From Enterococcus gilvus ATCC BAA-350 (GTDB lineage: Bacteria > Bacillota > Bacilli > Lactobacillales > Enterococcaceae): a stretch of DNA of 64,000 nt. This document shows, in pieces, positions 9,168-17,370 of this stretch. The stretch's first letter is position 1. Each line of letters begins with the position of its first letter. A model generated the notes under the pieces. It was not told the origin of the DNA and did not search any database. It saw only the letters and a list, made by a program, of their open reading frames with translations. The position numbers were made by a program, and so were the translations under genes. Location of the stretch: NCBI RefSeq assembly GCF_000407545.1, contig NZ_ASWH01000001.1, positions 941,001 through 1,005,000 on the forward strand, written 5' to 3'.

Positions 9168-10346
9168 ATGAGCAAACCAAATAAAAGAGACAAAATCGAT
9201 TTGTTTTTAAAGCTATCGATTGCCGTCATGTTTATTGCGGGTTTTCTGATTTTTATGTACCCATTCGTCGTTGATTCTATCAACAACTATGTAGATCAGC
9301 AGCGTTTGGAAGCCGTGCAGGAAAAGATGGAGTCGCGTTCTGAGTCGGATAAGAAAAAGCGTCTTGAAAGACTTGAAAAAGAAAATAAGAAGTTAAAAAC
9401 CATTATTCCTGGTGCTGGCAGCTTTGATGATCCATTTGAGTCTTCGTTGCGAGGAACGAAAAGCCCTAAAAAAGAATACTATGAAAAGCATATGATCGGC
9501 GCGGTATTTATTCCGAAAATACAAGTTAGTTTGCCTGTATACGATGAAACCAATGATTTCCTATTGGATAAGGGCGCAACTGTTTTACAAGGAACGTCTT
9601 TTCCTGTTGGTGGGAAAGGAACACATTCAGTGATAACGGGTCATACAGGCTTGCCAGAGAAAAAGCTTTTTACCGACCTGGAGCTGTTGAAAAAGAAAGA
9701 CCGTTTTTTCTTACATATTGAAGGAAAGAAACGCGCTTATCAGGTTGATCGCATCAAGAAAGTAAAACCTGATAATTATGCGGCACTTAAAATAGAGTTG
9801 GATCGAGATTTAGTGACGTTGTTGACCTGTACACCTTATGGGGTAAATAGCCATCGATTGCTCGTTACAGGCCATCGAGTAGCCTACCCAGTAGAGGCTG
9901 CAAAAAAAATCAAAGAGACTGAATCCTACCACCGGCAACGAGTCTATTATCTTGTAGCAGGATGCTTGTTCTTTGCAGCGCTTTTTGGCTATTTTGTCTG
10001 GCGTAAGATCATCCTTTATCAATCGAAGAAGTGCGAGTATACCTTTGTCTTTTATCTCTATAAAAATGGCGAACCTTTACCGGGGGTTCGAGCGTTACTG
10101 ACGCAAAAACGAGACGTTGTTCGGATAGATGGCCGCCTTGTCCACACAGTCAGTGATGCCTATGGAAAGGTTGAATTCAAGCAAATCCCTGGTGGTGTTT
10201 ACCGAGCAGAGACCGAGAATGGCTTAAGTGTGAAAGGGAAAGTATGGCGATTGAAGGACAAGAAATTCAAAATTCTCAAGCATCGCGGATACAAGAATAT
10301 CAAACAGAAAATCAGACATTTTATTATTGAAAGCAAGGTGAACTAG
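9168..10346 (+). CDS. Class C sortase with extra C-terminal SpaA/CnaB-like domain (copy 1)
   Basis: A membrane transpeptidase of the pilus-assembly (class C) type, 392 residues. In order: basic N-terminus, transmembrane helix about 13-33, coiled-coil about 42-77, lid motif DDPF at 87-90, and the sortase fold with H159 (TGHTGLP), C221 (TLLTC) and R230. A second transmembrane helix spans about 258-278. Beyond this is a domain (290-360) with the pattern expected of SpaA/CnaB folds: GEPLPGV...SDAYGKVEFKQIPGGVY. Class C sortases normally end near the second helix, so this tail should lie in the cytoplasm. The start follows an unusual GGGGGGTGGG ribosome site. No pilin or LPXTG protein is nearby. 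Confidence 0.88.
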   Translation: MSKPNKRDKIDLFLKLSIAVMFIAGFLIFMYPFVVDSINNYVDQQRLEAVQEKMESRSESDKKKRLERLEKENKKLKTIIPGAGSFDDPFESSLRGTKSPKKEYYEKHMIGAVFIPKIQVSLPVYDETNDFLLDKGATVLQGTSFPVGGKGTHSVITGHTGLPEKKLFTDLELLKKKDRFFLHIEGKKRAYQVDRIKKVKPDNYAALKIELDRDLVTLLTCTPYGVNSHRLLVTGHRVAYPVEAAKKIKETESYHRQRVYYLVAGCLFFAALFGYFVWRKIILYQSKKCEYTFVFYLYKNGEPLPGVRALLTQKRDVVRIDGRLVHTVSDAYGKVEFKQIPGGVYRAETENGLSVKGKVWRLKDKKFKILKHRGYKNIKQKIRHFIIESKVN

Positions 10347-10347
10347 C

Positions 10348-11526
10348 GTGAAAGGCGCACCTAAAAAAAAGAGTCCGAAGAGACAAATGGTCAGCAAGAT
10401 TTTTATGATACTGATTTTCTTAGTCGGGTTGTTAGTAATGACGTATCCTTTTTATATCAATGCGGTGAATGATTTTATCGATCAAAAGCGGATGGAAGAA
10501 GTTCAACGAAAAAATCGAGAACAAAATATAGAACAAGTACGTAAAGCGAAAGAACGAATGAAGCAACGCAATGAAGAGCTGAAAAAAAACGGGCTAGTTC
10601 CTAAAGCACCGCCTTTTACAAACAGCAATGAACGGAAAATCGTAGGGGATGCTTACATTCGCAAACACCTAATTGGTGCGATCAGTATTCCGGCGATCGA
10701 GATCACGTTGCCGCTATTTGACACAACAAATGAGAAGCTGCTGCAAGAGGGAGCCACTGTTTTGCAGGGAACCTCCTATCCAACAGGAGGGGCAGACACT
10801 CATTCCGTCATTTCTGCTCATAGCGGATTGCCAGAAAAAAAACTATTTACCGATTTGGAAGATGTGAAAATTGGAGAAGTCTTTGTCATTGACCTTTTTG
10901 ATGATAAATTAGCTTATGAAGTAGAAAAAATAGATATCGTCGAACCTTCAGACACCTCCGTAATTACGATTGAACCTGGACGTGACATCGCTACATTGCT
11001 TACCTGTACACCTTACATGATCAACAGTCACCGACTTTTAGTTACGGGACATCGCGTCCCCTATACAAAGAAAATGGCGCAAGCAATAAAAAAGGCTGAC
11101 GACACACGAAAATTAAAAGAATTGTTGGTATTGATTGGCGTTGCATTGACCGTTTTACTTTTACTTTTTGGAATATATCGTGCGGTTCATAGCTATCTTT
11201 TGCGGAGCAGGCGTTTCAATTTGACTATTCTTCGAATGGATCAAGAAGGAAATCCTTTAACTGGAAAAGAATTCGCTTTATATACAAAGAACGGAAAGCA
11301 ATCGATTCAACGAGAAGGCCTTCCATTCATGGCGACAACAAATGAGGAAGGGCGCGCCCGATTTGAAAATATTCCGGGTGGTGTATATGTTGTCAAAGAG
11401 AGTGACATGGTCGGATTCAAGGCTGGAATCAAGAATTTAAGACAAGATCGTATTACTCTCTATCTAAATAAGCAGCAAAAGAAGTATATTTTCACAAAAG
11501 ACAATGCGGTGTATCTAAAAAAATAA
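10348..11526 (+). CDS. Class C sortase with extra C-terminal SpaA/CnaB-like domain (copy 2)
   Basis: A paralogue of the preceding gene, also 392 residues, starting at GTG one base after its stop with AAGGTG upstream, so the pair is translationally linked. H158 (SAHSGLP), C220 (TLLTC) and R229 are intact. The lid motif is altered: the position of DDPF in copy 1 is APPF here, so the lid aspartate is missing. Transmembrane helices span about 17-37 and 258-278. The C-terminal part (289-350) has FNLTILRMDQEGNPLTGKEF and TTNEEGRARFENIPGGVY, a clear SpaA-type pattern. Substrate and role are unknown. A strong terminator shared with spxH follows. Confidence 0.88.
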   Translation: MKGAPKKKSPKRQMVSKIFMILIFLVGLLVMTYPFYINAVNDFIDQKRMEEVQRKNREQNIEQVRKAKERMKQRNEELKKNGLVPKAPPFTNSNERKIVGDAYIRKHLIGAISIPAIEITLPLFDTTNEKLLQEGATVLQGTSYPTGGADTHSVISAHSGLPEKKLFTDLEDVKIGEVFVIDLFDDKLAYEVEKIDIVEPSDTSVITIEPGRDIATLLTCTPYMINSHRLLVTGHRVPYTKKMAQAIKKADDTRKLKELLVLIGVALTVLLLLFGIYRAVHSYLLRSRRFNLTILRMDQEGNPLTGKEFALYTKNGKQSIQREGLPFMATTNEEGRARFENIPGGVYVVKESDMVGFKAGIKNLRQDRITLYLNKQQKKYIFTKDNAVYLKK

Positions 11527-11560
11527 AGCGTCATTGCCAATCTCGGCAATGACGCTTTTA
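11527..11560. terminator. Bidirectional terminator between sortase 2 and spxH
   Basis: Perfect 12-bp stem AGCGTCATTGCC/GGCAATGACGCT with AATCTC loop and TTTT. Confidence 0.9.
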
Positions 11561-12211
11561 TTAAATCAACGATAAATGATGGTCAATATCTGGAGAGTGT
11601 CTCATGGGTGCATGTTTACTCTCGATTTCTAAGAAAGCAAGCAGCGCTTCCTTCGTGTTATATGTATCTAAAATATGGTGGATCGCGTCACAACCTTCAA
11701 TGCGAATCCCGGCATCACAGTTACTTCCGTAATTGTAGATAACCGCAGAAGGGTGAGAGGTGATTTCCATTTCATGGGCGATTTGCTGATCTGTCAGGAA
11801 AGATTCTTGCACAAAAGCAGAGTGTCGATCCTCTAAAAACATTTCTAAGTCTCCGCCCACTTTCGTGAACAATTGAATGGCTAATTTTTTCGAGTAGGGT
11901 TGTTTCTGTTCACCGACAGCCTTTTGCAGTTCAATCAAAAAGTCCCGCCCGCGTTTTTTTCCTTGAAGATGCGCCGCTTTTACATCTAAAGCAGCAGAAT
12001 GTATCTCTTGAGATAATTCTGTTCGTAACTGAATATCTTTTTCAGAGCCGCCGATTCGCTGCATGAATTCTGAAACAGTATTTAGATTCATGATGGGAAC
12101 CAAACGTAATTGAATTTTCATATCGTATTTGTTGATCAAATCAATAATTCGTTGTTCAATTGACAAACATTTTTTTCCAATTGGATTCACAAACAAATAA
12201 ATCTCAATCAC
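11561..12211 (-). CDS. spxH: ClpXP adaptor SpxH (YjbH), DsbA-like fold
   Basis: SpxH/YjbH delivers Spx to ClpXP for degradation, keeping stress transcription low. The 216-residue protein has the thioredoxin/DsbA layout: a beta strand IEIYLFVNPIGKKC, a long helical insertion, and SHPSAVIYN, the cis-proline loop region. The usual CxxC is GxxC here (G12-K-K-C15), so the first cysteine is missing, and the protein is shorter than my recollection of Bacillus YjbH. It overlaps the CYTH gene by 4 bases (operon). Finding it close to spx and mecA supports the assignment. Confidence 0.85.
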   Translation of the reverse strand: MIEIYLFVNPIGKKCLSIEQRIIDLINKYDMKIQLRLVPIMNLNTVSEFMQRIGGSEKDIQLRTELSQEIHSAALDVKAAHLQGKKRGRDFLIELQKAVGEQKQPYSKKLAIQLFTKVGGDLEMFLEDRHSAFVQESFLTDQQIAHEMEITSHPSAVIYNYGSNCDAGIRIEGCDAIHHILDTYNTKEALLAFLEIESKHAPMRHSPDIDHHLSLI

Positions 12212-12816
12212 TGAAGTCCCTCCATCTCTTTATGTTGTTCTTGCAATGCCGTCACTGCTCGAACAATCTTATTTTGTGTGTGGCGATAGGGTAGATCATG
12301 ACGCTTGAGGAGCTGTTTAAAATCGAGTTCTTCAAAAGTTGAATCAGGTACTTCAAGTTCTAATTCAAAATCATGCTGATTACTGTACCAGCTTTCATCT
12401 AAAGCCAGTTTTCCTTCTGGGATCATAAACTCTGCCCTCTTTGTGACTAATTTCCCAATAAGGTGCACGTCTTGTAATCGAATCTTTAAATCCTTTAGCC
12501 AATCAGAAATCTCGTTTGCCTCAGGTGTGAATTGCTCACTTTCCATGGCGTTGTCAACTTCTGATAGCGACAAGGGATCAGTGACCTCTAATAGCCCGAT
12601 CGGTTGGGGAACCTTTAATGTCGCTTCTGCACGATCTGAGAAACGCCTGATTCTTAAACCCATACCATGTTGCTTTAATTGGAAATCAACTGTATCGAAA
12701 TAAAGATTCGTTTGTGTGACAAATTGGTTATCCGTAACACGATAGAAACGTAACAAGTGCTCGTATTCAGTTTTTGTTAACATACTTTTGAATTCGATTT
12801 CAATCTCTTTGCTCAA
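12208..12816 (-). CDS. CYTH domain protein (YjbK-like)
   Basis: The 202-residue protein opens with EIEIEFK, containing the ExExK signature (E6, E8, K10) of the CYTH/triphosphate tunnel fold, and has many alternating charged strands such as GLRIRRF and RAEFMIPEGKLALDES. Family members hydrolyse or bind triphosphates, including inorganic triphosphate and thiamine triphosphate; the substrate is not known here. It is the first gene of a two-gene operon with spxH and diverges from relQ, an arrangement also seen in Bacillus (yjbK near yjbH and yjbM). Confidence 0.87.
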   Translation of the reverse strand: MSKEIEIEFKSMLTKTEYEHLLRFYRVTDNQFVTQTNLYFDTVDFQLKQHGMGLRIRRFSDRAEATLKVPQPIGLLEVTDPLSLSEVDNAMESEQFTPEANEISDWLKDLKIRLQDVHLIGKLVTKRAEFMIPEGKLALDESWYSNQHDFELELEVPDSTFEELDFKQLLKRHDLPYRHTQNKIVRAVTALQEQHKEMEGLQ

Positions 12817-13021
12817 TCTTATTTTACTCCTGATTTCAGAATATTCCTAATATAAGTCATCCTCACATAGAATAACCTGATTAGTCAAACGATTAGAATC
12901 AAATACATGAAAATGTTAGTATTTTGTAATATTTGTCAAAAGACAAAAATGTGGCAATTCTTTCTATTGAAAGTTTATGATAAGATAGGTAAGGAACGGA
13001 AAGAGAAGCGGGGGATACACG

Positions 13022-13687
13022 ATGGAGAGAGACTGGGATACATTTCTAGCGCCCTATGAATTGGCAGTTGCTGAACTAAAGATAAAATTACGGGGATTAC
13101 GTAAACAGTACCGAACGAGCGGGGGGCATGTTCCGATCGAGTTTGTTACTGGACGAGTAAAACCATTAGAAAGTATTATCAACAAAGCAGAGCTTCGGGG
13201 AATCCCCATGAATCGTTTAGAAGAAGAGATGTCTGATATGGCAGGGATGCGTATCATGTGTCAGTTTGTTGAAGACATCCCTTTAGTTGTAGAAATATTG
13301 CGACGACGCAACGATATGAGGATCATACAGGAGCGAGATTACATCACGAACCGAAAGGCGAGCGGGTACCGTTCCTATCATTTGGTTATCGAATATCCGG
13401 TACAGATGTTAGAAGGGGAAAAGAAACTGTTAGCTGAAATTCAAATCCGAACATTATCTATGAACTTTTGGGCGACGATCGAACATTCAATGAATTATAA
13501 ATATAAAGGACAGATTCCTGAGGATATTCAAAAACGCTTATTCCGAGCAGCAGAAGCCGCCTATCAATTGGATGAAGAAATGTCCAGTATTCGCGGAGAG
13601 ATTCAAGAAGCTCAGCATTTATTCAATCGTAAGGAACAGAAAAAGGAAGTGAGACGACATGAGTCTACGGATCGGAATCATCCATAA
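13022..13687 (+). CDS. relQ: Small alarmone synthetase RelQ
   Basis: RelQ transfers pyrophosphate from ATP to GTP or GDP to make (p)ppGpp without a hydrolase domain. The 221-residue length suits a single RelA/SpoT synthetase domain. Visible motifs are GRVKPLESIINKAE, MSDMAGMRIMCQF, KASGYRSYHLVI and AEIQIRTLSMNFWATIEH. A charged C-terminal helix (EEMSSIRGEIQEAQHLF) probably supports tetramer formation. The 3' end overlaps nadK by 29 bases, so translation is coupled. The relQ-nadK-rluD order is conserved in Firmicutes. Confidence 0.95.
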   Translation: MERDWDTFLAPYELAVAELKIKLRGLRKQYRTSGGHVPIEFVTGRVKPLESIINKAELRGIPMNRLEEEMSDMAGMRIMCQFVEDIPLVVEILRRRNDMRIIQERDYITNRKASGYRSYHLVIEYPVQMLEGEKKLLAEIQIRTLSMNFWATIEHSMNYKYKGQIPEDIQKRLFRAAEAAYQLDEEMSSIRGEIQEAQHLFNRKEQKKEVRRHESTDRNHP

Positions 13688-14462
13688 TCAAGAAGAAAAA
13701 TCGATTCAAGTATTGCAGCGTTTGCGCAAGTTATTAGCAGAAAAGGATGATTTAGAAATCGTGGATCGTAATCCCGAGTTAGTGATCACCATTGGCGGAG
13801 ACGGGACTTTGTTGTCCGCGTTTCATCGATACAACCATCGCCTGGATGAAGTACGCTTTCTTGGCGTACATACTGGACATTTGGGATTTTATACAGATTG
13901 GCGTGACTATGAGCTGACGGAGCTTGTAAACAGCTTGAGCGCCGAACAAGGAAAAAGTGTCAGCTACCCTCTTTTAGACGTTGTGTTAACAACGAACGAA
14001 GGGGAGCAAAAACATTTTTTGGCCTTGAATGAGTCCACGATTCGTAAAGGCAGCCGCACGATGGTAGCAGATGTCTATATTAAGGAAGAGTTGTTTGAGC
14101 GTTTTCGAGGAGACGGGTTGGCAATCTCTACTCCGACCGGTTCGACTGCTTATAATAAGAGTGTTGGGGGAGCAGTGGTTCATCCTAGCATCAACGCGAT
14201 GCAATTGGCGGAGATCGCTTCATTGAATAATCGTGTTTTTCGAACGCTCGGTTCGCCTAGTATTATTGGGTCTCACGAGTGGATCGACGTACGGCTAAAG
14301 AGCAATGAATACCATTCGATCACGATTGATCAACTGGATATCAACAGAAAAGACATCACATCGATCAAATATAAGATTGCTGAAGAGCGGATTCATTTTG
14401 CTTCCTATCGGCATATGCATTTTTGGCATCGCGTGAAAGATGCCTTTATTCGAGAGGATTAA
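13659..14462 (+). CDS. nadK: NAD kinase
   Basis: Phosphorylates NAD to NADP, feeding reductive biosynthesis and thiol defence. The 267-residue protein has the diagnostic GGDGT at residues 46-50, ALNESTIRKGSR (NE/D motif) and GDGLAISTPTGSTAYNKSVGG. It starts inside the end of relQ and is followed 4 bases later by the pseudouridine synthase, forming a tightly packed operon. Confidence 0.96.
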   Translation: MSLRIGIIHNQEEKSIQVLQRLRKLLAEKDDLEIVDRNPELVITIGGDGTLLSAFHRYNHRLDEVRFLGVHTGHLGFYTDWRDYELTELVNSLSAEQGKSVSYPLLDVVLTTNEGEQKHFLALNESTIRKGSRTMVADVYIKEELFERFRGDGLAISTPTGSTAYNKSVGGAVVHPSINAMQLAEIASLNNRVFRTLGSPSIIGSHEWIDVRLKSNEYHSITIDQLDINRKDITSIKYKIAEERIHFASYRHMHFWHRVKDAFIRED

Positions 14463-14466
14463 TTAA

Positions 14467-15360
14467 GTGGAATTTAATTGGACTTATCAAGAGCAGACTC
14501 CTTTGCTCGTAAGAACTTTTTTAAAGCATCAAGGAATATCGAAAAAATTATTGGCAAAAATCAAATTTCAAGGTGGGAAAATTTTAGTGAACAGGGCAGA
14601 ACAAAACGTCTTGTTTTCTTTAAAAGCCCATGATATTGTAACAGTTGTGATTCCAGATGAAGCGCCTCATGAAACCTTATTGGCGGACGATGTGCCGATT
14701 GACATTGTTTTTGAAGATGAGCATTTATTGGTTATTAACAAGCCAGCAGGGATCGCCTCGATTCCAGCACAGTATCATCCAAGAGGAACAATGGCGAATC
14801 GGGTGAAAGCTTATTATGTGGCGCAAGGGTATGCCAATCAGGTCGTTCATGTCGTTACGCGATTAGACAGAGATACATCTGGTTTGATGTTGTTTGCGAA
14901 ACACGGCTTTGCTCATTCAAAATTGGATCAAAGCTTGCAACAGAAGCAATTTGTTAAAAAATACCAAGCCTTGGTTTCTGGAGAAGTGGCCTCCCTACGA
15001 GATCATGGCACCATTTCTTTACCAATCGGCCGTGACTTGTCTTCGTTGTTAAAGCGGCAAGTGATCGAGACAGGACAGAAAGCTGAAACTGAGTATTGGC
15101 TAGAAAAACGAAACCAACGGTGTGCTTTAGTAGATATTCAACTGCATACGGGAAGAACACATCAGATTCGAGTTCATTTTTCGGCGATCGACTGCCCGTT
15201 GCTAGGAGACGACCTTTACGGAGGAGCTATGGATCAGGGAATTGACCGTCAAGCTCTGCATTGCTATTCACTATCGTTCCCGCATCCCTTCGATGCAAAA
15301 CGATTGTCCTTTGAATTGCCTTTAGCAGAAGATATGGCCGATATAGCAAAAAAACGATAG
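14467..15360 (+). CDS. RluA-family 23S rRNA/tRNA pseudouridine synthase (YjbO-like)
   Basis: Converts uridine to pseudouridine in structured RNA. The 297-residue protein has an N-terminal S4-like RNA-binding segment (about 15-75), then the catalytic motif TRLDRDTSGLMLFAK with D134 as nucleophile, and C-terminal HTGRTHQIRVHF. The start is GTG 14467, 4 bases after nadK, with GAGAGGA upstream. It could be RluD-like; the exact target site cannot be read from sequence. Confidence 0.92.
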   Translation: MEFNWTYQEQTPLLVRTFLKHQGISKKLLAKIKFQGGKILVNRAEQNVLFSLKAHDIVTVVIPDEAPHETLLADDVPIDIVFEDEHLLVINKPAGIASIPAQYHPRGTMANRVKAYYVAQGYANQVVHVVTRLDRDTSGLMLFAKHGFAHSKLDQSLQQKQFVKKYQALVSGEVASLRDHGTISLPIGRDLSSLLKRQVIETGQKAETEYWLEKRNQRCALVDIQLHTGRTHQIRVHFSAIDCPLLGDDLYGGAMDQGIDRQALHCYSLSFPHPFDAKRLSFELPLAEDMADIAKKR

Positions 15361-15486
15361 TACGATGCGCGATGCCAGGCAAAAGCACTATTAGATTACG
15401 AGGTAAGTGGTCAGTATTGCTTTTCATGAGAATACATGATCGAGAACCAAGAAAATGAGTACATAACTACGAGGTAGGTGAGATTG
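15361..15486 (+). promoter_or_regulatory. Structured leader of mgtE, no M-box seen
   Basis: A 126-base gap between the rlu gene and mgtE has a 7-bp pairing AAAAGCA (15381-15387) with TGCTTTT (15418-15424). It also has two near-identical segments reading TACGAGGTAAGTG and TACGAGGTAGGTG at 15397 and 15468; the second is the mgtE ribosome site. The conserved magnesium M-box core was not found. Confidence 0.35.
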
Positions 15487-16857
15487 ATGGATGAAAACCA
15501 AGAAGAGCTAGAGATACATTTCCAACAATTACGGGAGGAACTGAGCCAGAGTGAGCTGCAGGCATTTCGTGATCATTTTTTGGAGATGCATTTTTATGAC
15601 CAGGGACAATTTTATCAATCTTTGACCGAGAAGGAAAGACAACAGGTCTATTCCTACTTATCACCGAAAGAATTGGCGGATATGTTTGACGTCATTGAGG
15701 AAGACGACGACCATGTGGATGATTATTTAAATGAAATGCGTCCGCAATATGCTGCGGACATGCTGTCAGAAATGTATACCGATAATGCAGTGGATTTACT
15801 GAATGAACTAGATAAGAAGCCAGTCGCGAAATATCTAAGTTTGATGGATTCAGAACACGCTAACGAGATTCGAGAATTGCTTCACTATGAAGATGACACT
15901 GCGGGCTCATTGATGACGACAGAATTCGTTTCGATCGTCGCTAATCAAACGGTTCGCTCTGCGATGTATGTATTAAAGAGAGAGGCGCAAATTGCTGAAA
16001 CGATTTATTATACGTACGTGGTCAATGATGACAATCAATTGGTAGGCGTTATTTCGCTCCGCGATCTGATCGTGAATGACGACGATACGATGATTTCTGA
16101 TGTAATGAGTGAACGTGTGATTTCCGTGCATGTAGGAGATGATCAGGAGGATGTGGCGCAAACCTTCCGTGATTACGACTTTCTTGCGTTGCCTGTAACA
16201 GATTACGAGGATCACTTATTAGGGATCGTAACAGTCGATGATATCATTGACGTAATCGATGATGAAGCGGCGAGTGATTACTCCGGACTTGCGGGGGTCA
16301 ATGTCGAAGAGGTTGATGAAAATCCAGTTAAGGCGGCTTCGAGACGCTTGCCTTGGTTGATTACACTGTTGTTCCTCGGGATGACGACCGCGACCCTTAT
16401 CAATCATTACGAAGCGTTGGTCAGTAAAGCAAGTATTTTGGCAGTTTTCATCTCACTGATCACCGGGACTGCTGGAAACGCGGGCACCCAGTCTCTTGCT
16501 GTGGCTGTGAGGCGCTTGGCGATCTCGGATGACAAGGAGAAAAATTTCGGCAAGCTCGTGGTTGGTGAAATTCTAACAGGGTTAGTGACGGGGCTTGTCA
16601 CAGGGGTAACGATCTTTATTATCGTCGGGATATGGAAGCATAATTTTATTCTAGGATTTGTCATCGGAACAGCGATGATGGCGGCTATTACAGTAGCGAA
16701 TTTGGCTGGCAGTTGGATTCCAATGATCATGGAAAGATTAGGATTTGACCCGGCTGTAGCAAGCGGGCCCTTTATTACAACGCTGAGTGATTTGACGAGT
16801 GTTTTGATTTATTTTAATATTGCTAGTCTCTTTATGGAACGATTTATTGGAAGTTAA
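15487..16857 (+). CDS. mgtE: Magnesium transporter MgtE
   Basis: A Mg2+-gated channel of 456 residues. It has an acidic N-terminal domain (MDENQEELEIHF...), a CBS pair at roughly 130-250 with acidic Mg-sensing residues, a plug helix, and five transmembrane helices at the C-terminus with the conserved GTAGNAGTQSLAVAVR of the pore region. ATG 15487 is preferred to the in-frame GTG 15478 because AGGTGAG precedes it. It follows the relQ-nadK-rlu operon by 126 bases. Confidence 0.95.
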   Translation: MDENQEELEIHFQQLREELSQSELQAFRDHFLEMHFYDQGQFYQSLTEKERQQVYSYLSPKELADMFDVIEEDDDHVDDYLNEMRPQYAADMLSEMYTDNAVDLLNELDKKPVAKYLSLMDSEHANEIRELLHYEDDTAGSLMTTEFVSIVANQTVRSAMYVLKREAQIAETIYYTYVVNDDNQLVGVISLRDLIVNDDDTMISDVMSERVISVHVGDDQEDVAQTFRDYDFLALPVTDYEDHLLGIVTVDDIIDVIDDEAASDYSGLAGVNVEEVDENPVKAASRRLPWLITLLFLGMTTATLINHYEALVSKASILAVFISLITGTAGNAGTQSLAVAVRRLAISDDKEKNFGKLVVGEILTGLVTGLVTGVTIFIIVGIWKHNFILGFVIGTAMMAAITVANLAGSWIPMIMERLGFDPAVASGPFITTLSDLTSVLIYFNIASLFMERFIGS

Positions 16858-16896
16858 TGATTCAAAAAGACATATGCTGAAAGTAGTGAGAAAATT

Positions 16897-17337
16897 TTGA
16901 AAAAAGCTTATGCCATAATTATTCGCAACGGATTGATTTTACTCGTCCGTCGGCCAGGGATGCCCGTGTGGGATTTGCCTGGAGGGAATCTTTTACCCAA
17001 TGAAAGTGAACGGGAAGGAATGCAGCGGTTGGTCAAGGAGCTGCTTTCTTTTGACAGTACCATCGAGGATTTGATTGGTATTTATACAAAAGAATATAGT
17101 GACGAAATCACCTATGTTTACAAAGTACAAGAGAAAATCTCTCAAAGTAAAATGGACTCACAGGATTACATAGCCTACAATTTTTTTGATCTTCAGAATT
17201 TGCCGTTGAACATTTATCCAGAACGTCATCGTCAGATAAAAGATTATAAAGGCGGCAATTATCCGGTACGTCTACGTTTTAAAGTCAATAAATGGGTGTT
17301 CAAACTCACCAGTTTTATCAAAGAAAAAAAGAAATGA
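16897..17337 (+). CDS. Nudix-fold protein with degenerate catalytic box
   Basis: A 146-residue protein with a Nudix beginning (IIRNGLILLVRRPGMPVWDLPGG) but a decayed Nudix box. After GGNLLPNE the expected REUxEExGU reads RLVKELLSF, so the first Glu of RE, the second Glu of EE and the Gly are lost. It probably has reduced or no hydrolase activity and may act as a binding protein. The start is TTG 16897 with a weak GTGAG upstream. The stop codon lies inside the left arm of a terminator shared with the convergent RpiR gene. Confidence 0.7.
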   Translation: MKKAYAIIIRNGLILLVRRPGMPVWDLPGGNLLPNESEREGMQRLVKELLSFDSTIEDLIGIYTKEYSDEITYVYKVQEKISQSKMDSQDYIAYNFFDLQNLPLNIYPERHRQIKDYKGGNYPVRLRFKVNKWVFKLTSFIKEKKK

Positions 17338-17370
17338 TCCGTCTGTTTTAGACCGATCATTTCTTTTTTT
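17328..17370. terminator. Bidirectional terminator within both coding ends
   Basis: Arms AAAGAAATGATC and GATCATTTCTTT with additional inner pairs GTCT/AGAC. It encodes the terminal lysines of both convergent proteins. Confidence 0.85.

Noticed and set aside
16407..16730. 107-codon minus-strand ORF inside mgtE
   Set aside because: A shadow frame of a conserved membrane-domain sequence, with no ribosome site.
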